Origin: Bolinopsis microptera
Lineage: Eukaryota > Ctenophora > Tentaculata > Lobata > Bolinopsidae
NCBI RefSeq assembly: GCF_026151205.1
Contig: NC_087084.1
Coordinates: 14,402,235 to 14,462,234, forward strand
DNA: 60,000 nt
Direction of reading: 5' to 3'
The notes beneath the pieces are model-generated. The model made no database searches, was not told where the DNA came from, and was given only the letters and a program-made list of their open reading frames with translations. The translations under genes and the position numbers were made by a program. Below, piece after piece: positions 20,000-34,698 of this stretch; the first letter of the stretch is position 1; each line of letters opens with the position of its first letter.

Positions 20000-22900
20000 G
20001 TATCAGTATTAACCATCCCACAACTTGAAATCTTAATCACCACTCACTCTACATCCCGATTAAGAAACTTCAACTAAATTCACTCAATCCCCAGATACGC
20101 GGTAAAGATCACGTCAACTGGAAGGATAGGTACATGCTGGTCACCTGTGAAGACTTCCCAGCGGCAATCAAGGTATACATCAGATCTTCAAGAGGTCTTC
20201 TCAGTCGATATTTGATGGGCAGGTATTAAAATGGGGTTGTTTGAGGCGTCCCAGCCCTACCGAGTCTACATTTGTTTTGCTTGTTTGCTATTCTTGTTCG
20301 ATCCGAGTCTTCGGTCCTGGAGTCTTGATCCACTCAACATTAGGTCCTTTCTCTCTCTTCAGCTGCATTTCAGTGGCATTTATCCCAGACTGTGTGTGAC
20401 ACCTGTGAGGCGGTGGCCATTCTACTGCCACACTCACCATCTCTCTTTCTGGATAGTTCTTCGCTTGCCCAAGTTTCCTCTTCAACAAATGAATAAATTC
20501 TGTTCACTTGTTCTCAACTCCCTTGATTTAGCCCATAGAAACACATCGTTTAGTCATCAAATGTAACCACAAGAATATAAATCAGTGTTGCATTTTTGAG
20601 GAGTTAAAAGCTCCCAGAAATAAACCTTTGTTCATCTGACGAGTAACACCGGTACACAAGTACAAATACGTCATTTCAGTGTCACTCACTCAACACTATT
20701 CATTACACTCTGTATCTGTAATACGATCCTTTCAAACCAGCTTAGTTTTCCTAATTGGAAGACGGGCGAAAGAGTTGATGTCAGAGTGGCTGTTCCTTCT
20801 TTGGGCAAAGCGCCAAGTCCTACGGGCTCCGTTTTTACGAGATTTACGTGTTGCAAATTACTGCAAAGTGATGTAGTTGAAAACGTGCGATCACGCCGTT
20901 GTGTTAACGTGTGTGCGCGTATATGTGTTTTTGTGTGTGTGTGTGTGCGTATGCGTGTACACATTTTCACCAATCCGGTTATCTTCCCCTAATCCGGTTA
21001 TCTTCCGGTTGTCAGTTATCAATCAGAGGGGTACCCATCAGAATAAGGTACCGATCTGAAAATTCCAAAATGTGAAAATGTACAAAATAAGGTGAACACA
21101 AAGTCGGTGGTGCTCATCACTCCCTATAGCACTGTTCACTTTAGAGTGTTAATTTTCAAGACAGTGCAAACTCATATGCATCATTTTGTGTAACCCATCA
21201 ATAATATGCGATACATATTATGTGTAAATCTGACAGAAAACCAGTAAATTCCCGGAGATGTCATCATCTTCACATTTACGTCAACCAGTGTATGCGTGAT
21301 AACAGCAATACATACACACTTCCGGTCAGCCACCCTTCTTTAGACGTCGTGACGTTACGTGGATTATTATTAGTAGATAAACGATCAGATAGCAAACTAT
21401 CATGAAGTACAGACATAACCACTTTAGGAAATGATGAAGACTAGAAAGAATGGAGTTTCTGTCACATTAAATTGAAATTAGGACAATTAGAAAATTAGGG
21501 ACAATTAGAAATAGGGACAAATTTCCCGCAGGACACTCGTGCGATCCAGCTAATAGTGTTACTGAATAGTGTCACAATGTGCAACCGAAAACCACACCAT
21601 ATTTGGTAAAGTGAAATTGGGTGATTGTAGCCCGAAGATAAATGGGAAAGACCACCAACTTATCTGACAAATTCTTTTCAGATGAATCAGTGTCAAAAAG
21701 TTTTGTTCTGATTTTGAAAGTTTTGGGTGCCTTTCGATATTCTTAATTTTTAAAATTTCAGAATTTCACAACACCACCCTCCCCCTCACTAGTCATCTCG
21801 AATGTTGAAATTAACCCCACTGTGTATGATGCGAAGTGTTACATGTGGAGTTAAGTACACAATAAATATATAGTATATACACATATTATGCACACTTTTT
21901 ATACACTCTTCATAAATACACCATACATGTACAGGAGAGGTGACAGTTTATGGAACGCCTCCCATTTCACTGCCTTCACTCGTCTGACGGAATTGTTACC
22001 TATTGGTTATGCGACGTGTAACATACTATGTGACGTGTGATATACTCACTGTGTAAATCTAGATCAGTTCAATGCTGTAACATTAGTTTAACGAAAGTGT
22101 TACATTAGTGTAACACTAAAGTAAACTTAGTATAACATTAGTTTAGTATAATTGCAGTACAAGTGTAACATTCGTCCAACAGTATCGGAAAACACATTGC
22201 GTAACATTATTGTTAATTAATTAATTAATTAATTGTTACACTAGTGTACTTAATAATCTCCCTGGAACCGGCCTTATTGTTAATAATGCTATAATTATCA
22301 AAGACATACATATTAAATTAATATATATTCTATTCATCGTTATTCGTTATTAATAGCATATTCACATAGGTATAATTGTTGATAGCACTGTGTTATCCGC
22401 CCCCATCGCAAGTCCGCAGAAATGGAACTTGAATATTAAGTAATTACTGTTAATGAGGTTAATTAGGATAAATTAAGGTATCACACGCTCTCGCAATTAC
22501 ATCAAGTGGATAAACGACGATAAGAATTACAGTCTAGGGCATATGATTGAAATATTACTCCTATCTGCCTATCTATACCTACTTGGTTTGAAGTGAGATA
22601 AGAAAATTATTATAGTGGACTGATAAGAAGTTCGTCAGAGGAAGAGATTATTATTTTCGACAGGAACAGCCGGCAGGTAGTTACCAATCAGCCGGCAGGT
22701 AGTTACCAATCAGCCGGCAGGTAGTTACCAATCAGCCGGCAATTTGTTACCCTAGTTACCAATCAGCCGGCAGCTAGTTACCAATCAGCCGGCAGCTAGT
22801 TACCAATCAGCCGGCAGCTAGTTACCAATCAGCCGGCAGCTAGTTACCAATCAGTTGGCAGCTAGTTACCAATCAGCCGGCAGCTAGTTACCAATCAGCC

Positions 22901-25900
22901 GGCAGCTAGTTACCAATCAGTTGGCAGCTAGTTACCAATCAGCTGGCTACTAGTTACCAATCAGCCGGCAGCTAGTTACCAATCAGCCGGCAGCTAGTTA
23001 CCAATCAGTTGGCAGCTAGTTACCAATCAGCCGGCTACTAGTTACCAATCAGCCGGCAGGTAGTTACCAATCAGCCGGCAGCTAGTTACCAATCAGCTGG
23101 CAACTAGTTACCAATCAGCTGGCTACTAGTTACCAATCAGCTGGCTACTAATTACCAATCAGCCGGCAGCTAGTTACCAATCAGCCGGCAGCTAGTTACC
23201 AATCAGCCGGCAGCTAGTTACCAATCAGCTGGCTACTAGTTACCAATCAGCCGGCAGCTAGTTACCAATCAGCTGGCTACTAGTTACCAATCAGCCGGCA
23301 GGTTACCAATCAGCCGGCAGCTAGTTACCAATCAGCAAGTGAGATAAGAAAATTATTATAGTGGACTGATAAGAAGTTCGTCAGAGGAAGAGATTATTAT
23401 TTTCGACAGGAACAGCCGGCAGGTAGTTACCAATCAGCCAGAAGCTAGTTACCATTCAGCCGGCAGCTAGTTACCAATCAGCAAGTGAGATAAGAAAATT
23501 ATTATAGTGGACTGATAAGAAGTTCGTCAGAGGAAGAGATTATTATTTTCGACAGGAACAGCCGGCAGGTAGTTACCAATCAGCCGGCAGGTAGTTACCA
23601 ATCAGCCGGCAGGTAGTTACCAATCAGCCAGAAGCTAGTTACCATTCAGCCGGCTAGTACGACCAATAAAATCTGCAAGCAACTGTAAAAAAGCAGGTCC
23701 TCCTCGATGTTTACTTTTTCCAAAAGCCAACTGCGAATCAGTCAGCTTTAGTATCCATAGTGCGGTAGTAGACAAAACAAGTGAAATGTATTTTAATTTT
23801 TTTAAAAGAATCTTTTTAAAATGTCGAAAAATCTTAAAAATGTAAAGTAAATAACACTAAAACTTTGAAGTAAATGATCGATATGTAAGTCTGATAACTG
23901 TTTAAAAGTAACAAGTAAAGAATTACAATATGTGTATAGAAACTGTCTACCAAACGCGATTTCAGTCTCGACAATTCTAACTAGCAGTTTTACTTTGCGC
24001 TCTTTTGATCATAACGCAATTATTTCTGTGATCTTTGAAAGTGAATTCCTGCCACACCTGCCACAAGGATACACTTAGTTTTAGATACGTGCTAGTTAAA
24101 ATCTCTGCGTATTTATACTTTATAGATACTGGCTTACAAATTGAAATTAGTGCTCTTTCCATCGTATTAGATTTCATTTGGGATGGGAGGTACTCCCTCT
24201 AGGCTCTATTTCAACTCAGTATGGATGATGTGATTTGTCATCAAATGTACCAAAACCCTCACGTCTAAAAATAGGATGAATCGGGTTGTCAAATCTTATT
24301 AAATCTCGGCCTTCTGAAGAATGCTGTGTCCCAAAGAAGGTTTTTGTACGATATTTTGATTTTACAAAGGAGTATAAAGTTCGAGATCCATCATGTTGAT
24401 GATCATTGCAATACACAACCTTATTAGTTATTAGTCTTTCTCACTTTCAAAATAATACGAATTAATACTAGTTATATGCTGTAATACTAATAGTATATAT
24501 AACCATAACGGGGACTTGACTTGTTGTGGGAACTGAAGACCATGTGTAGGATAACCATAACACCCTGACACCCAGTAAATTGTACGTACATTGTACGTAC
24601 TTTATACGTACTTTATACATATAATAATACTTTATCATTTATACATCACTAAGATATGTTTTTGCTACTGTTAAATACCTGTACTTGCATGTGAACATGA
24701 TAACTTAAATTGTGACCCACCCTGTAATTAGTAACTGCAACTACAAGGGTGGACATAATGACGGGATAATATGTTTAATTGGCTTGCATGTTACTGGGAG
24801 ATGACGTGAACAATATTATTAGTGTACTTGTTAAAATAACGAAATGAAAGTGTTGTTAATAACTCTGATTAGGAGGTTCCCGTAATGTCATGATGTAGGG
24901 TGACATTACGAGAGTGAAATGTGAAATGTGAAATGTGAAATGTGAAATGTGAAATGTGAAATGTGAAATGTGATTATATGTGATATGTACTGTGATATGT
25001 GATATGTGAAATGTGAAATGTGAAATGTGAAATGTGAAATGTGAAATGTGATATGTGAAATGTGATATGTGAAATGTGCTTTCCTTTCTCCATCTTCACT
25101 TCTAACGACGTGACATAATGAACATTTCACCGCTGGACGAGTCAATAAGGAATATGTTAATAACTGGTTGAAAACTTGTACACACTGCTACTCTAAGTGT
25201 ATGAATTGTATAATGTACACTGTATAATGTGCACTGTATAATGTACACTGTATAATGTATAATGTACACTGTATAATGTACACTGTATAATGTACACTGT
25301 ATAATGTACACTGTATAATGTACACTGTATAATGTACACTGTACACTGTATAATGTACACTGTATAATGTACACTGTATAATGTACACTGTACACTGTAT
25401 AATGTACACTGTATAATGTACACTGTATAATGTATAATGTACACTGTATAATGTACACTGTATAATGTACACTGTATAATGTACACTGTATAATGTACAC
25501 TGTATAATGTACACTGTATAATGTACACTGTATAATGTACACTGTACACTGTATAATGTATAATGTACACTGTACACTACTACTCTCAGCCTCTCCTGTA
25601 ATACATTCCCTAACACGGCACATCTCAGTACTGGTGCATGACAACCACTACATTTCATTTCGAACAATACAGTTCACTTGTGAGGGGGGGAGGGCACTGC
25701 TGCACTGGTGGTGTTTACCTAAAAGTTTTTAATTTCAAAATTACAATAAATAATAATACCATTGTTTGTATCGTTATCATCTCAATAGATATCGACGTCT
25801 CGGAAATTTTCGACGTAAATCGTGAATATAACATGGTTTTGAATGGTTCGAACGGAATGGTCCATGCGATATTTTGGACACAATTAATAAACAATCATAT

Positions 25901-28900
25901 GAGCAGAAATATAAACAGTTTATTATCGAAACTTTTTGGTTTGTGTATTTCCCAACAAAGATTGCACACTTAAGGGGGCATACACCAAACCTGTCCAACC
26001 CAACTGACCTCATAGGCAGTTCAGTGACCATCTAGCGCACCGTTTCCACACAGAACAAATTGAGAATACCTATTTTTGTAATCGAGCATTTCCTGGTTAG
26101 AGTGGAATTTTCGGAGAAAATAATTTTTTTGGTTAAGGCGTTCTCTCGTGCAGCGAGAAGTCATGTCTCTGGTCAGTTACAGGTTTTTAAAAGTTTTCCT
26201 CGGAAATGACATAACCAGTTAACCGCACAATCTGAAGTCGATCAAACTTTGAAGTTTGTTGGTCGTTTTAGTAAAAATGAATACCATATTTGGTCATAGT
26301 ATTTAATTGTCGATAGAGTCGAAACGAATTTCATCGGTATTCGGTGTTGTATTAGAGGTATTGGAAATTCACTTGATTGGGTGGTACTGGTAGTGGCAAC
26401 TTCATTTCTTTTAAAATTGTATTTCTTTCGTATTAAAGCTGATACTGATAAAAAGCATTACCTACATCAGCTGTATCTGAATCTCGATCATAGTCCATCT
26501 GGTCCATCTTAGAAGGGGAAGTTATGTAATCCTAAACATGGGATCGCACTCCTTCCGTCTATTTCGAATGTTAAAGGAAATAATACACTATTCTAGAATG
26601 CAATGACCGATTTACCCCCAGTTAGAGACATTTATTACAGGGGGAACATCTGGTTTTTAATTAGATTTTCACCTTTTATAGGCTAAATGTGGAATTTCAG
26701 TTCTGATGAAATATTGCTGTTCCACGAAAAAAATAAAAATATTTTCTACAGAACAGAAACAGTTACAATGTCTGAACAATGTTCAGTGAACATGTCTGAA
26801 CATGTCTGAACAGTGAACGTATCTGAACATGTCCGAACAGTGAACGTATCTGAACATGTCTGAACAGTGAACATGTCTGAACATGTCTGAACAGTGAACA
26901 TGTCTGAACATGTCTGAACAGTGAACGTATCTGAACAGTGAACATGTCTGAATAGTGAACATGTTAGTTTCTGTGTAAATGCAAGTGGTGTGTGTGAGGG
27001 GTCGTGACTGAATGACGTAATAATCACCTGCTGGGTTCCTTACAGGTTCTACTTTGAAAGCCTGTAATATACAATCCTTATAATACAATCCTTATTCTCG
27101 TTCATTTTAGTGATGACTACACCCCGTTTTATGGGGTAATAATAATGGTCTGTGAGAGAGAGAGGAATTGCTATTCTGTTGTTGTTCCGGCTATCATTAT
27201 TGTATTAGATGAGTGGGGGGGGGGGGGGGTCACACAGCGTGAAATTTATACGTGTCACTAGCTGCATAATATATGCAGGTAATGAATCTCTAAACGCTCC
27301 TATGTTGCCCTGGCTTCGTCACCAGTCTATCCATCCCTCCTTCTCTCTCTCAATCTCTTGTGTTAGGGTGGATCCTGAATACAGTGGGCTTTTAGCACCT
27401 TCAAGACATTGCTCACAACCTGGGTGGATTATCAATATTATACTGTTGGTCAGATTATCCACTATCTCTCTGATTGGCTGAGTTTATAGGATAGTTGGTC
27501 AGAGGGGTCGATCTCAGTGTAATGTTCCCATGTTTCAATACAATACAATACAAGAGCAGGTCTCTCCCGCAAGTTGGGATGGCCTTATCTCCTTTTCAAT
27601 ATAACCCTATGCCAATCTGTGCCGAGGCACTATACTAGCTGTAGGGGGGTTAGTCCAGCCGAAGCTGCACCAAATCACAGCTTGGTAACTGGCCGACTTG
27701 CATCCGACCGGATTTGAACCCGGGCCTTCTGCTTGGGAGGCGATCATATTACCACTATACCACCCGACCGATGTTTCATCTGAGTCTATAGTCAGTCTTC
27801 CTCTAGGAAAAATCAGTGCACCCTGAATTCCTATTGATGTTCCATTTAGTTCTTATCAGTCCTTTTCTGGATTCTTGGTTTTTATTCCATGATAGTGTTT
27901 GAATTGTTCAGTAACCTAAGTGAGAGTACTCCCCTAACCCACTCTTCACCCCCAGGTTGGATGGCGTGACGTAACACGTGACCCCACGCCCACTACTCAC
28001 TTCCGGGAGGAACTTAACCAGCTGGTAGCAACCAGTATGACTAACCTGGGAGGAGCTATCAAGTGTTCTTTGGACCTTTTAAACATTCACAGGGTACAGA
28101 ACGGGCTGGATAACTACGGGCAGGTTGGTACTCAGATCTGCATTTCAGAAAATAATCAACCTCAACATATTGAATTATTGATTATAAATATATGATGTTT
28201 TAGCACTTATGATATATTATACATTATATTTAACATTGCTCCACAGCTATCACTCTCAGTTCTCCATTAACAAGCATTTGTCCAGGGCCGGAACCCGTTC
28301 CTGTTCGAACCTGCTGTTGTGGTGATAATATCAGACGGGTGTAGGCTCACTAACACTCAAACTGTCACCGATACGGTCAGTACTTAAATCTTAAAGAATC
28401 AGCTTGACACTACGTGATTATATTGGACTAGTGTAACCCGTGGCTACGGCCGGGACTTCACTATCGCAAAAGTATAAACCAGCCTATTATATTCGAAAAC
28501 TCGCATAACATTTTCGTAGTTAAAACGATGCGAAAGTACGAACTCGCTCATTTCAAACAGACCACAATTTAATTCTGAGTGCCCCTCACATATCTAATAG
28601 TAATACTTGATAGGCAATCTTGAGTTCCCTGCCAAATTACCTAATTATATAGCAAATTTATTATGAGGAGAGAGCGAGAGAGCGAGAGTGGGAGAGTACA
28701 CACACACACGCACTTAAGTATCACATTTGGGTCACAAAATGATCAATTAAACCACTTACCACCGACCGATTAAAAAACCTTTATCATTTGGCTTCGTCAG
28801 AGTTTTCTCGGCACTATACCGAAAAAAACATCCCCGTAACTCTTACCGTTTTCTTGATTTAAGCCGTTCGGAAATTACACACATCTTGGGATTATTAGTA

Positions 28901-31900
28901 TTGATAGTTTTTAGGGCTGTGGGGCAAATGGTGTGGTGAGAGTTTGGCACCACTAGAATTTTATTTCTAGTGGTTCATGAGCCTTTTCATATGATTAATC
29001 ATGCACATGAGTACATAACATGTTAAGATGATCAATTGACGATGTATCGTTCTTGTTCTTGAACATAGTTGGCATCATTTCTTCACGTAGTTCACCTATA
29101 CAAGACGGATCGTAAATAAAGTCTCTACATTCTCCGTTGGATCCGAATGAAGCTCCATTGGAAAAATTTAATTTATTCTTTGAGTTCAGTGGAGATGAAT
29201 AGGCAATAAGTGGAGAGCAATGAGTTGTTAAACATTTTCCAAATTCAGCCCAAACCTCTACATTCTGCTATAATAATGCTTGGGTTTGTAACCGAATTCT
29301 AACGGGTCAAATTGATTAAATTAAAAAACCCAAAAACAAAACTGTCTGATACTTTTTAAGGAAACTTTAATTTTTCATCCGCCCTGACATTAAGCATACT
29401 GTCACAACAGAACCGGGCAACTATCTGGCGCGGAGCCAAGTTTACGTTTTCGACTTCTAATTGTTAATGCGTTCCAACTGCAGATTATGACCAAATAAGG
29501 CACATTTTATTCAAATCTTTACACCTTCAAGTAAATTCTTATTTAACCATATTTTTTAATTTTTTTGGAAAGAAAATTATTTAATTACCCAATTACTCCC
29601 ATGAACATCGGCGGAAGTACTGTAGTCCGGTCAAATGCCGAATAATTTTACATTTAACATATTACGTTAAATACAATGGTAATTTAAGCCGGATATTTTC
29701 GTACAAGGACATAACTTATCATGCAGGAGACGGGTTTGTAGGTGTACTGTGTACTTCAAGTTTTATTGTAATTCCCTTATGACCGTTTTATCATAACTTA
29801 TGAGTCTCTTGATTGTCCTTGGCGCTATCCTATCTGATATTGTCCAATAAAAAGGCATATACGTCTCGTAGCACGATTTGGCTCGCCTTTGCATGAAGTG
29901 TGATTTCACCATTAGCTAATGCAATATTCTGGTCAAGTGATTACATCGAACTAGCTCTATAACTTTGGTTCCGCGATAATTGGGAATGCGCGGCGCGCGC
30001 GATACGTCCCAGATAAGATAAGGATCCATAGTGATAGCATTTAGCTCACTGCATACAAGTCGTGCTTTAATACACGACGCCGCGCAGATCTTAGTTCATT
30101 GTTGAGAACCCGATAAAATGTTCAGACGTGTATTTCTAACCCTGGCTACACCTAACACCTTATGATATCATTATCAGCATTCTCTCCAATCGGATTAAAA
30201 GGAATTGAACGGTACAGCAGCTTTTAATCTGCTGCTCGTAAAATATACGCACATGCAGCATCACCCGGTGGATGTCCTTGCTGTACGGCAGTGTTAAACA
30301 AGGAACTGAAACCGAGGGGTTCCTTTCAGGCCCTTCACACTTTGTTTCTGTCTGGTTCTAATGTACCCGTGTACCGTCACAATAGTGACTATAATATTTA
30401 TCGTTACAGCAGATCTAACAATTTCTGCTAAATTAAATCACCTGCACTTCTTCCAACCCTCTGCAAGTGTCGACATTTGATGCTGTAACACGGCAATTAA
30501 GGATAAGCCAGCACAACTCCATATAGTCGACTAAAATACCGCCATCATACCAACATGGACATTATCACAACTTAATCACGATAATCTTTGTGACGAATGA
30601 TTAGTGTCCAATGTGGGCAACATTGAGTCCTAATACAACTCCTAACATGGTTTATGGTATTATCATTTGCAGAACCTAACGCCCGAGCTATTGTGGCCAT
30701 TGCTTAATGGTACGAATAGTGAGATTCCCTCACTCTCACTAAACGTACCATTAAGCTCACTCAATAGGGCGTATAAAACTATGTTTGGAATTCATTACTG
30801 TAGAGTCTCACACGAAGGAGGGTGTTAGCCAGTCATCTTATAGACTATTTCAATAATCATATTTTGTAACATATTACGAAATATTTTACTGTTACTGCTC
30901 TATTTTCCTTTCCATTTATACCACATTTGGTCTGATGAGAGGCTCTAGTTTATTCTTCAGATTCATGTCTTGAGCTTATTAGAAATCCTAGGCTGATTCT
31001 ATTTATAGTTACTTCTATTCCGATCGAAGTCTAAAAATAACCGATTTATTTATTTCAGTTAACTCTACCAATGCACCCCTCATTCCCTGGGAGCGAACTC
31101 ACTAAAGACCCCTTCCGTTGGGACCAGAGAATATTCTCGATCGTCCTCCGTTTCAAGGGCAACTCTGACAATGACTTCGTGGAAAGTGTCCCGTTTGATA
31201 CCCAGATTAACGCCATGTGTGAGGTCACTGGAGGTAAGACAATGATTTAAGCGCTGAAATTAACCGCTGTCAGGACGAATTATAGTTATGGGTTGAATTA
31301 TGGCTTGATCAATGATCAATGATCAAGGTCGCTGCTAATATATTACGTACATTTACGTACGTCGTACATTTAAGTACATATAAGTTACACGACAATTTGA
31401 TAAGTGTGTCTCACAGTCATTAAATAATTGCCGGTCTATTTAATAAACATTTAATTGCCAGTACAGTTGCAGTAGTCAGTTGACCATTTGCCTCATGTGG
31501 TTAACATTATGTATCTCAATTAGTAATATAATCCTCAGGTCGATCGTACGCAGTTCCTAATCACAAGAGTCTTCTCCAAGCACTAGAATCAATCAACCAG
31601 AAAGTCTTGAGCGGGGTTGTAATCCAGCTCGAGCACCTCCCTAGTGAAGCAGAACGAAACCTAGCTAACGAGGCCTGGCGCTCCACCCGTCGCATGATCC
31701 TCGTCAACAAAACCAACCCGGGCCAGCTGGCTCACTGGCCTATTCCCGAGAGTTTCTGGCCGACCCGCGAGACCCGCCCTCTCCGCACAGCCATCCCCTT
31801 GCTCTACTTCAGTTCAGAGAGTAAGAGAGTCAACGTGTTGGATAATCTGCCGTTTGATAAATACGAGCTGGAGCCCTCTCCGCTTACGCAGTTTATACTG

Positions 31901-34664
31901 GAGATGAGACAGCCTACTGTGTGTTGGCAGACCTTTGTTAAGAGCTCTGGGAGGGATAAGGGTGAGTGTATTATTGGTTCTTATCATAGGGGAGGTGACT
32001 CTCTACGTAGGATTGTTGTGACGTCACAACAATTGTTGTCATGGGGGACCGTCACAATGACGTCACTATCCCACTTAGAGAGTGCTATCTAAGTGGGATT
32101 GTGACGTCATTGTTGTGACGTCATCTCCCAACTAATAACCAAGTCTGTATATGTAGAACTTTTTGTGTTTCTCACTTCCCTGACGAACAAACATGTTTTC
32201 GGGAGGTAATATAGAAATTATTTTATTTTTACCAAAATTATGTTCTTGATACGTGGTTTAAATTAGATGTAGTTTAAAATTATTAATACGTATTAAATTT
32301 ATTTTGGAACCGGCCAACACAATAACATACTATCACATTGTAAAATTTACTACATTACCCAACAAAAGGTTAAATATAATAATTGCTCAGAACCAGTGTA
32401 AATCTCTAAATTCCACATCCTCAGGTATAAAATCACCGTTTGGCTACCTGAAAGCCAGCGTGAAAGGAACCTGTGTAAACCTATTTGTAATGCCGTACAA
32501 CTACCCTGTATTGTTTCCTCTACTAGAGGAGCTTATAAAGGAGTTTAGGATGCAGCCTAGTAACCAGTGGATTACCGATTTTAAGAGCTATGTCAGCTCA
32601 ATGCCCATCTACTATTACATGGTTAGTTTTTGGGGATTATCTCTGATATCGTCATCATTATAATTAAAATTGCCGAACTTAATCCATAAAATACTGCTTA
32701 AATTATCAGCTGAGTATTCGAAGATCATCGGTTCTATGACATCACCATCAGAATAACATTGAAATAAGCTGAAATTCTCCCCGACCCCATAAATAATCTC
32801 TTACTCCTCCCCGACCCCATAAATAATCTCTTACTCCTCCCCGACCCCATAAATAACCCCTTACTCCTCCCCGACCCCATAAATAACCCCTTACTCCTCC
32901 CCGACCTCATAAATAACCCCTTACTCCTCCCCGACCCCATAAATAATCTCTTACTCCTCCCCGACCCCATAAATAACCTCTTACTCCTCCCCGACCCCAT
33001 AAATAACCCCTTACTCCTCCCCGACCCCATAAATAATCTCTTACTCCTCCCCGACCCCATAAATAACCCCTTACTCCTCCCCGACCCCATAAATAACCCC
33101 TTACTCCTCCCCGACCCCATAAATAACCTCTTACTCCTCCCCGACCCCATAAATAACCCCTTACTCCTCCCCGACCCCATAAATAACCCCTTACTCCTCC
33201 CCGACCCCATAAATAACCTCTTACTCCTCCCCGACCCCATAAATAACCCCTTACTCCTCCCCGACCCCATAAATAACCCCTTACTCCTCCCCGACCCCAT
33301 AAATAACCTCTTACTCCTCCCCGACCCCATAAATAACCCTTACTCCTCCCCGACCTCATAAATAACCCCTTACTCCTCCCCGACCCCATAAATAACCCTT
33401 ACTCCTCCCCGACCCCATAAATAACCCCTTACTCCTCCCCGACCCCATAAATAACCCCTTACTCCTCCCCGACCCCATAAATAACCCCTTACTCCTCCCC
33501 GACCCCATAAATAACCCCTTACTCCTCCCCCAGCCTCTGAGAGTTGCTCTGCGGAGGTTAGGAGTACCAGCTTCTCTTCTCTCTCTCATTCCCGACACAC
33601 CCGATGGCATGTACTTCAACAACATGCTCAAATCTCTCAAAGTTCAGGCTAAAACCGAGGCTACCAGGTAAGGATTATTGGGTTTAAATAGGTTGTGTTT
33701 ATCATATGTTTGATCTTTGTCAGTATTGTGGCCATTTTTATGCTCCTCCACTCCGTTTGGTTTAATTCTCAGTTTTTATTTCAGAGTATTTTCATCTCAA
33801 TTGTTACGTGAAGTTAACACCTGCGCGTAACACCTGCTCAATGCACTCATCACATGAAATTATCACCAGGTACATGGACCAGATAAAAGCAAAGGAAAGC
33901 GCAGAACAAAAGATTGATGTCCCGAGAAAACATGTATCAGTAGCAGATGTCAGGAAGAGTCTTAATTTGGAGAAAAAGGTAATTATTAACCGTTTAATTA
34001 ATAAATTGGTTGATTAGATGATCGGTTGTCAATATCTGACTGCCGTGGTTCGTTATTTTTAAGTAACTGAAATTCACGATTTTTCGCTTCTTAAAATAGA
34101 TTGAAATCAATCTTTATTTAGTTTATGACAGTACGTAATAAACCGTGAATTATTTATGATAAATTAAGCATTATACAAATATTCCAATACTTCAAGATAC
34201 CGCCTTCCAGAGATAGTGCTAAGAAAGCTAATATTCATTATATTAATCACCTTAATAACGCCAGAATGTGTGTGTGTGTGTGTGTGTCTGTGTGTCTGTC
34301 TGTCTGTCTGTCCGTGTGTAATTTCCGGTCGGTTATACAAAAAAAACGGTAAGAGTTAAACGGGACTGATTTTTTCGGTATAGTGTCGACAAAACTCTGA
34401 TGAAGCCCATAGGAAATTTTTTTTTAAATCGGCCGATGTTAAGTGGTTTAATTGATGGTTTTGTACCACAAATGTTACATAAAATTGCGTGAGCAGAACG
34501 GCAAGAGTTACGGGGCTTGCTCTCTCTCTCTCATTACTGTGTAATATGTTATAGCTGCATTTAAGTAGCGTCATAATTGGATTAGCCTGGAAGATTCGCT
34601 GTAATGTTATACCTTAAGCTTATTAGGGGAGGGGGGACTGTTAGTGTTTGGGGTCTGTTTGGAC

Positions 34665-34698
<34 letters not shown>

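Noticed and set aside
25102-25667. Long Tyr/Ile/Cys-rich ORFs in all frames
   Set aside because: They translate a 14-bp tandem repeat that lacks stops in several frames; intronic to INTS6.
26772-26962. Cluster of steroid-receptor-like GAACATGTC sites as an enhancer
   Set aside because: The motifs come from one amplified unit, so their number is not independent evidence of function.
32734-33640. Repetitive GSGRSKxLFM-type proteins on the minus strand
   Set aside because: A 30-bp period divisible by three keeps frames open; the sequence is the intronic array before INTS6 exon 8.
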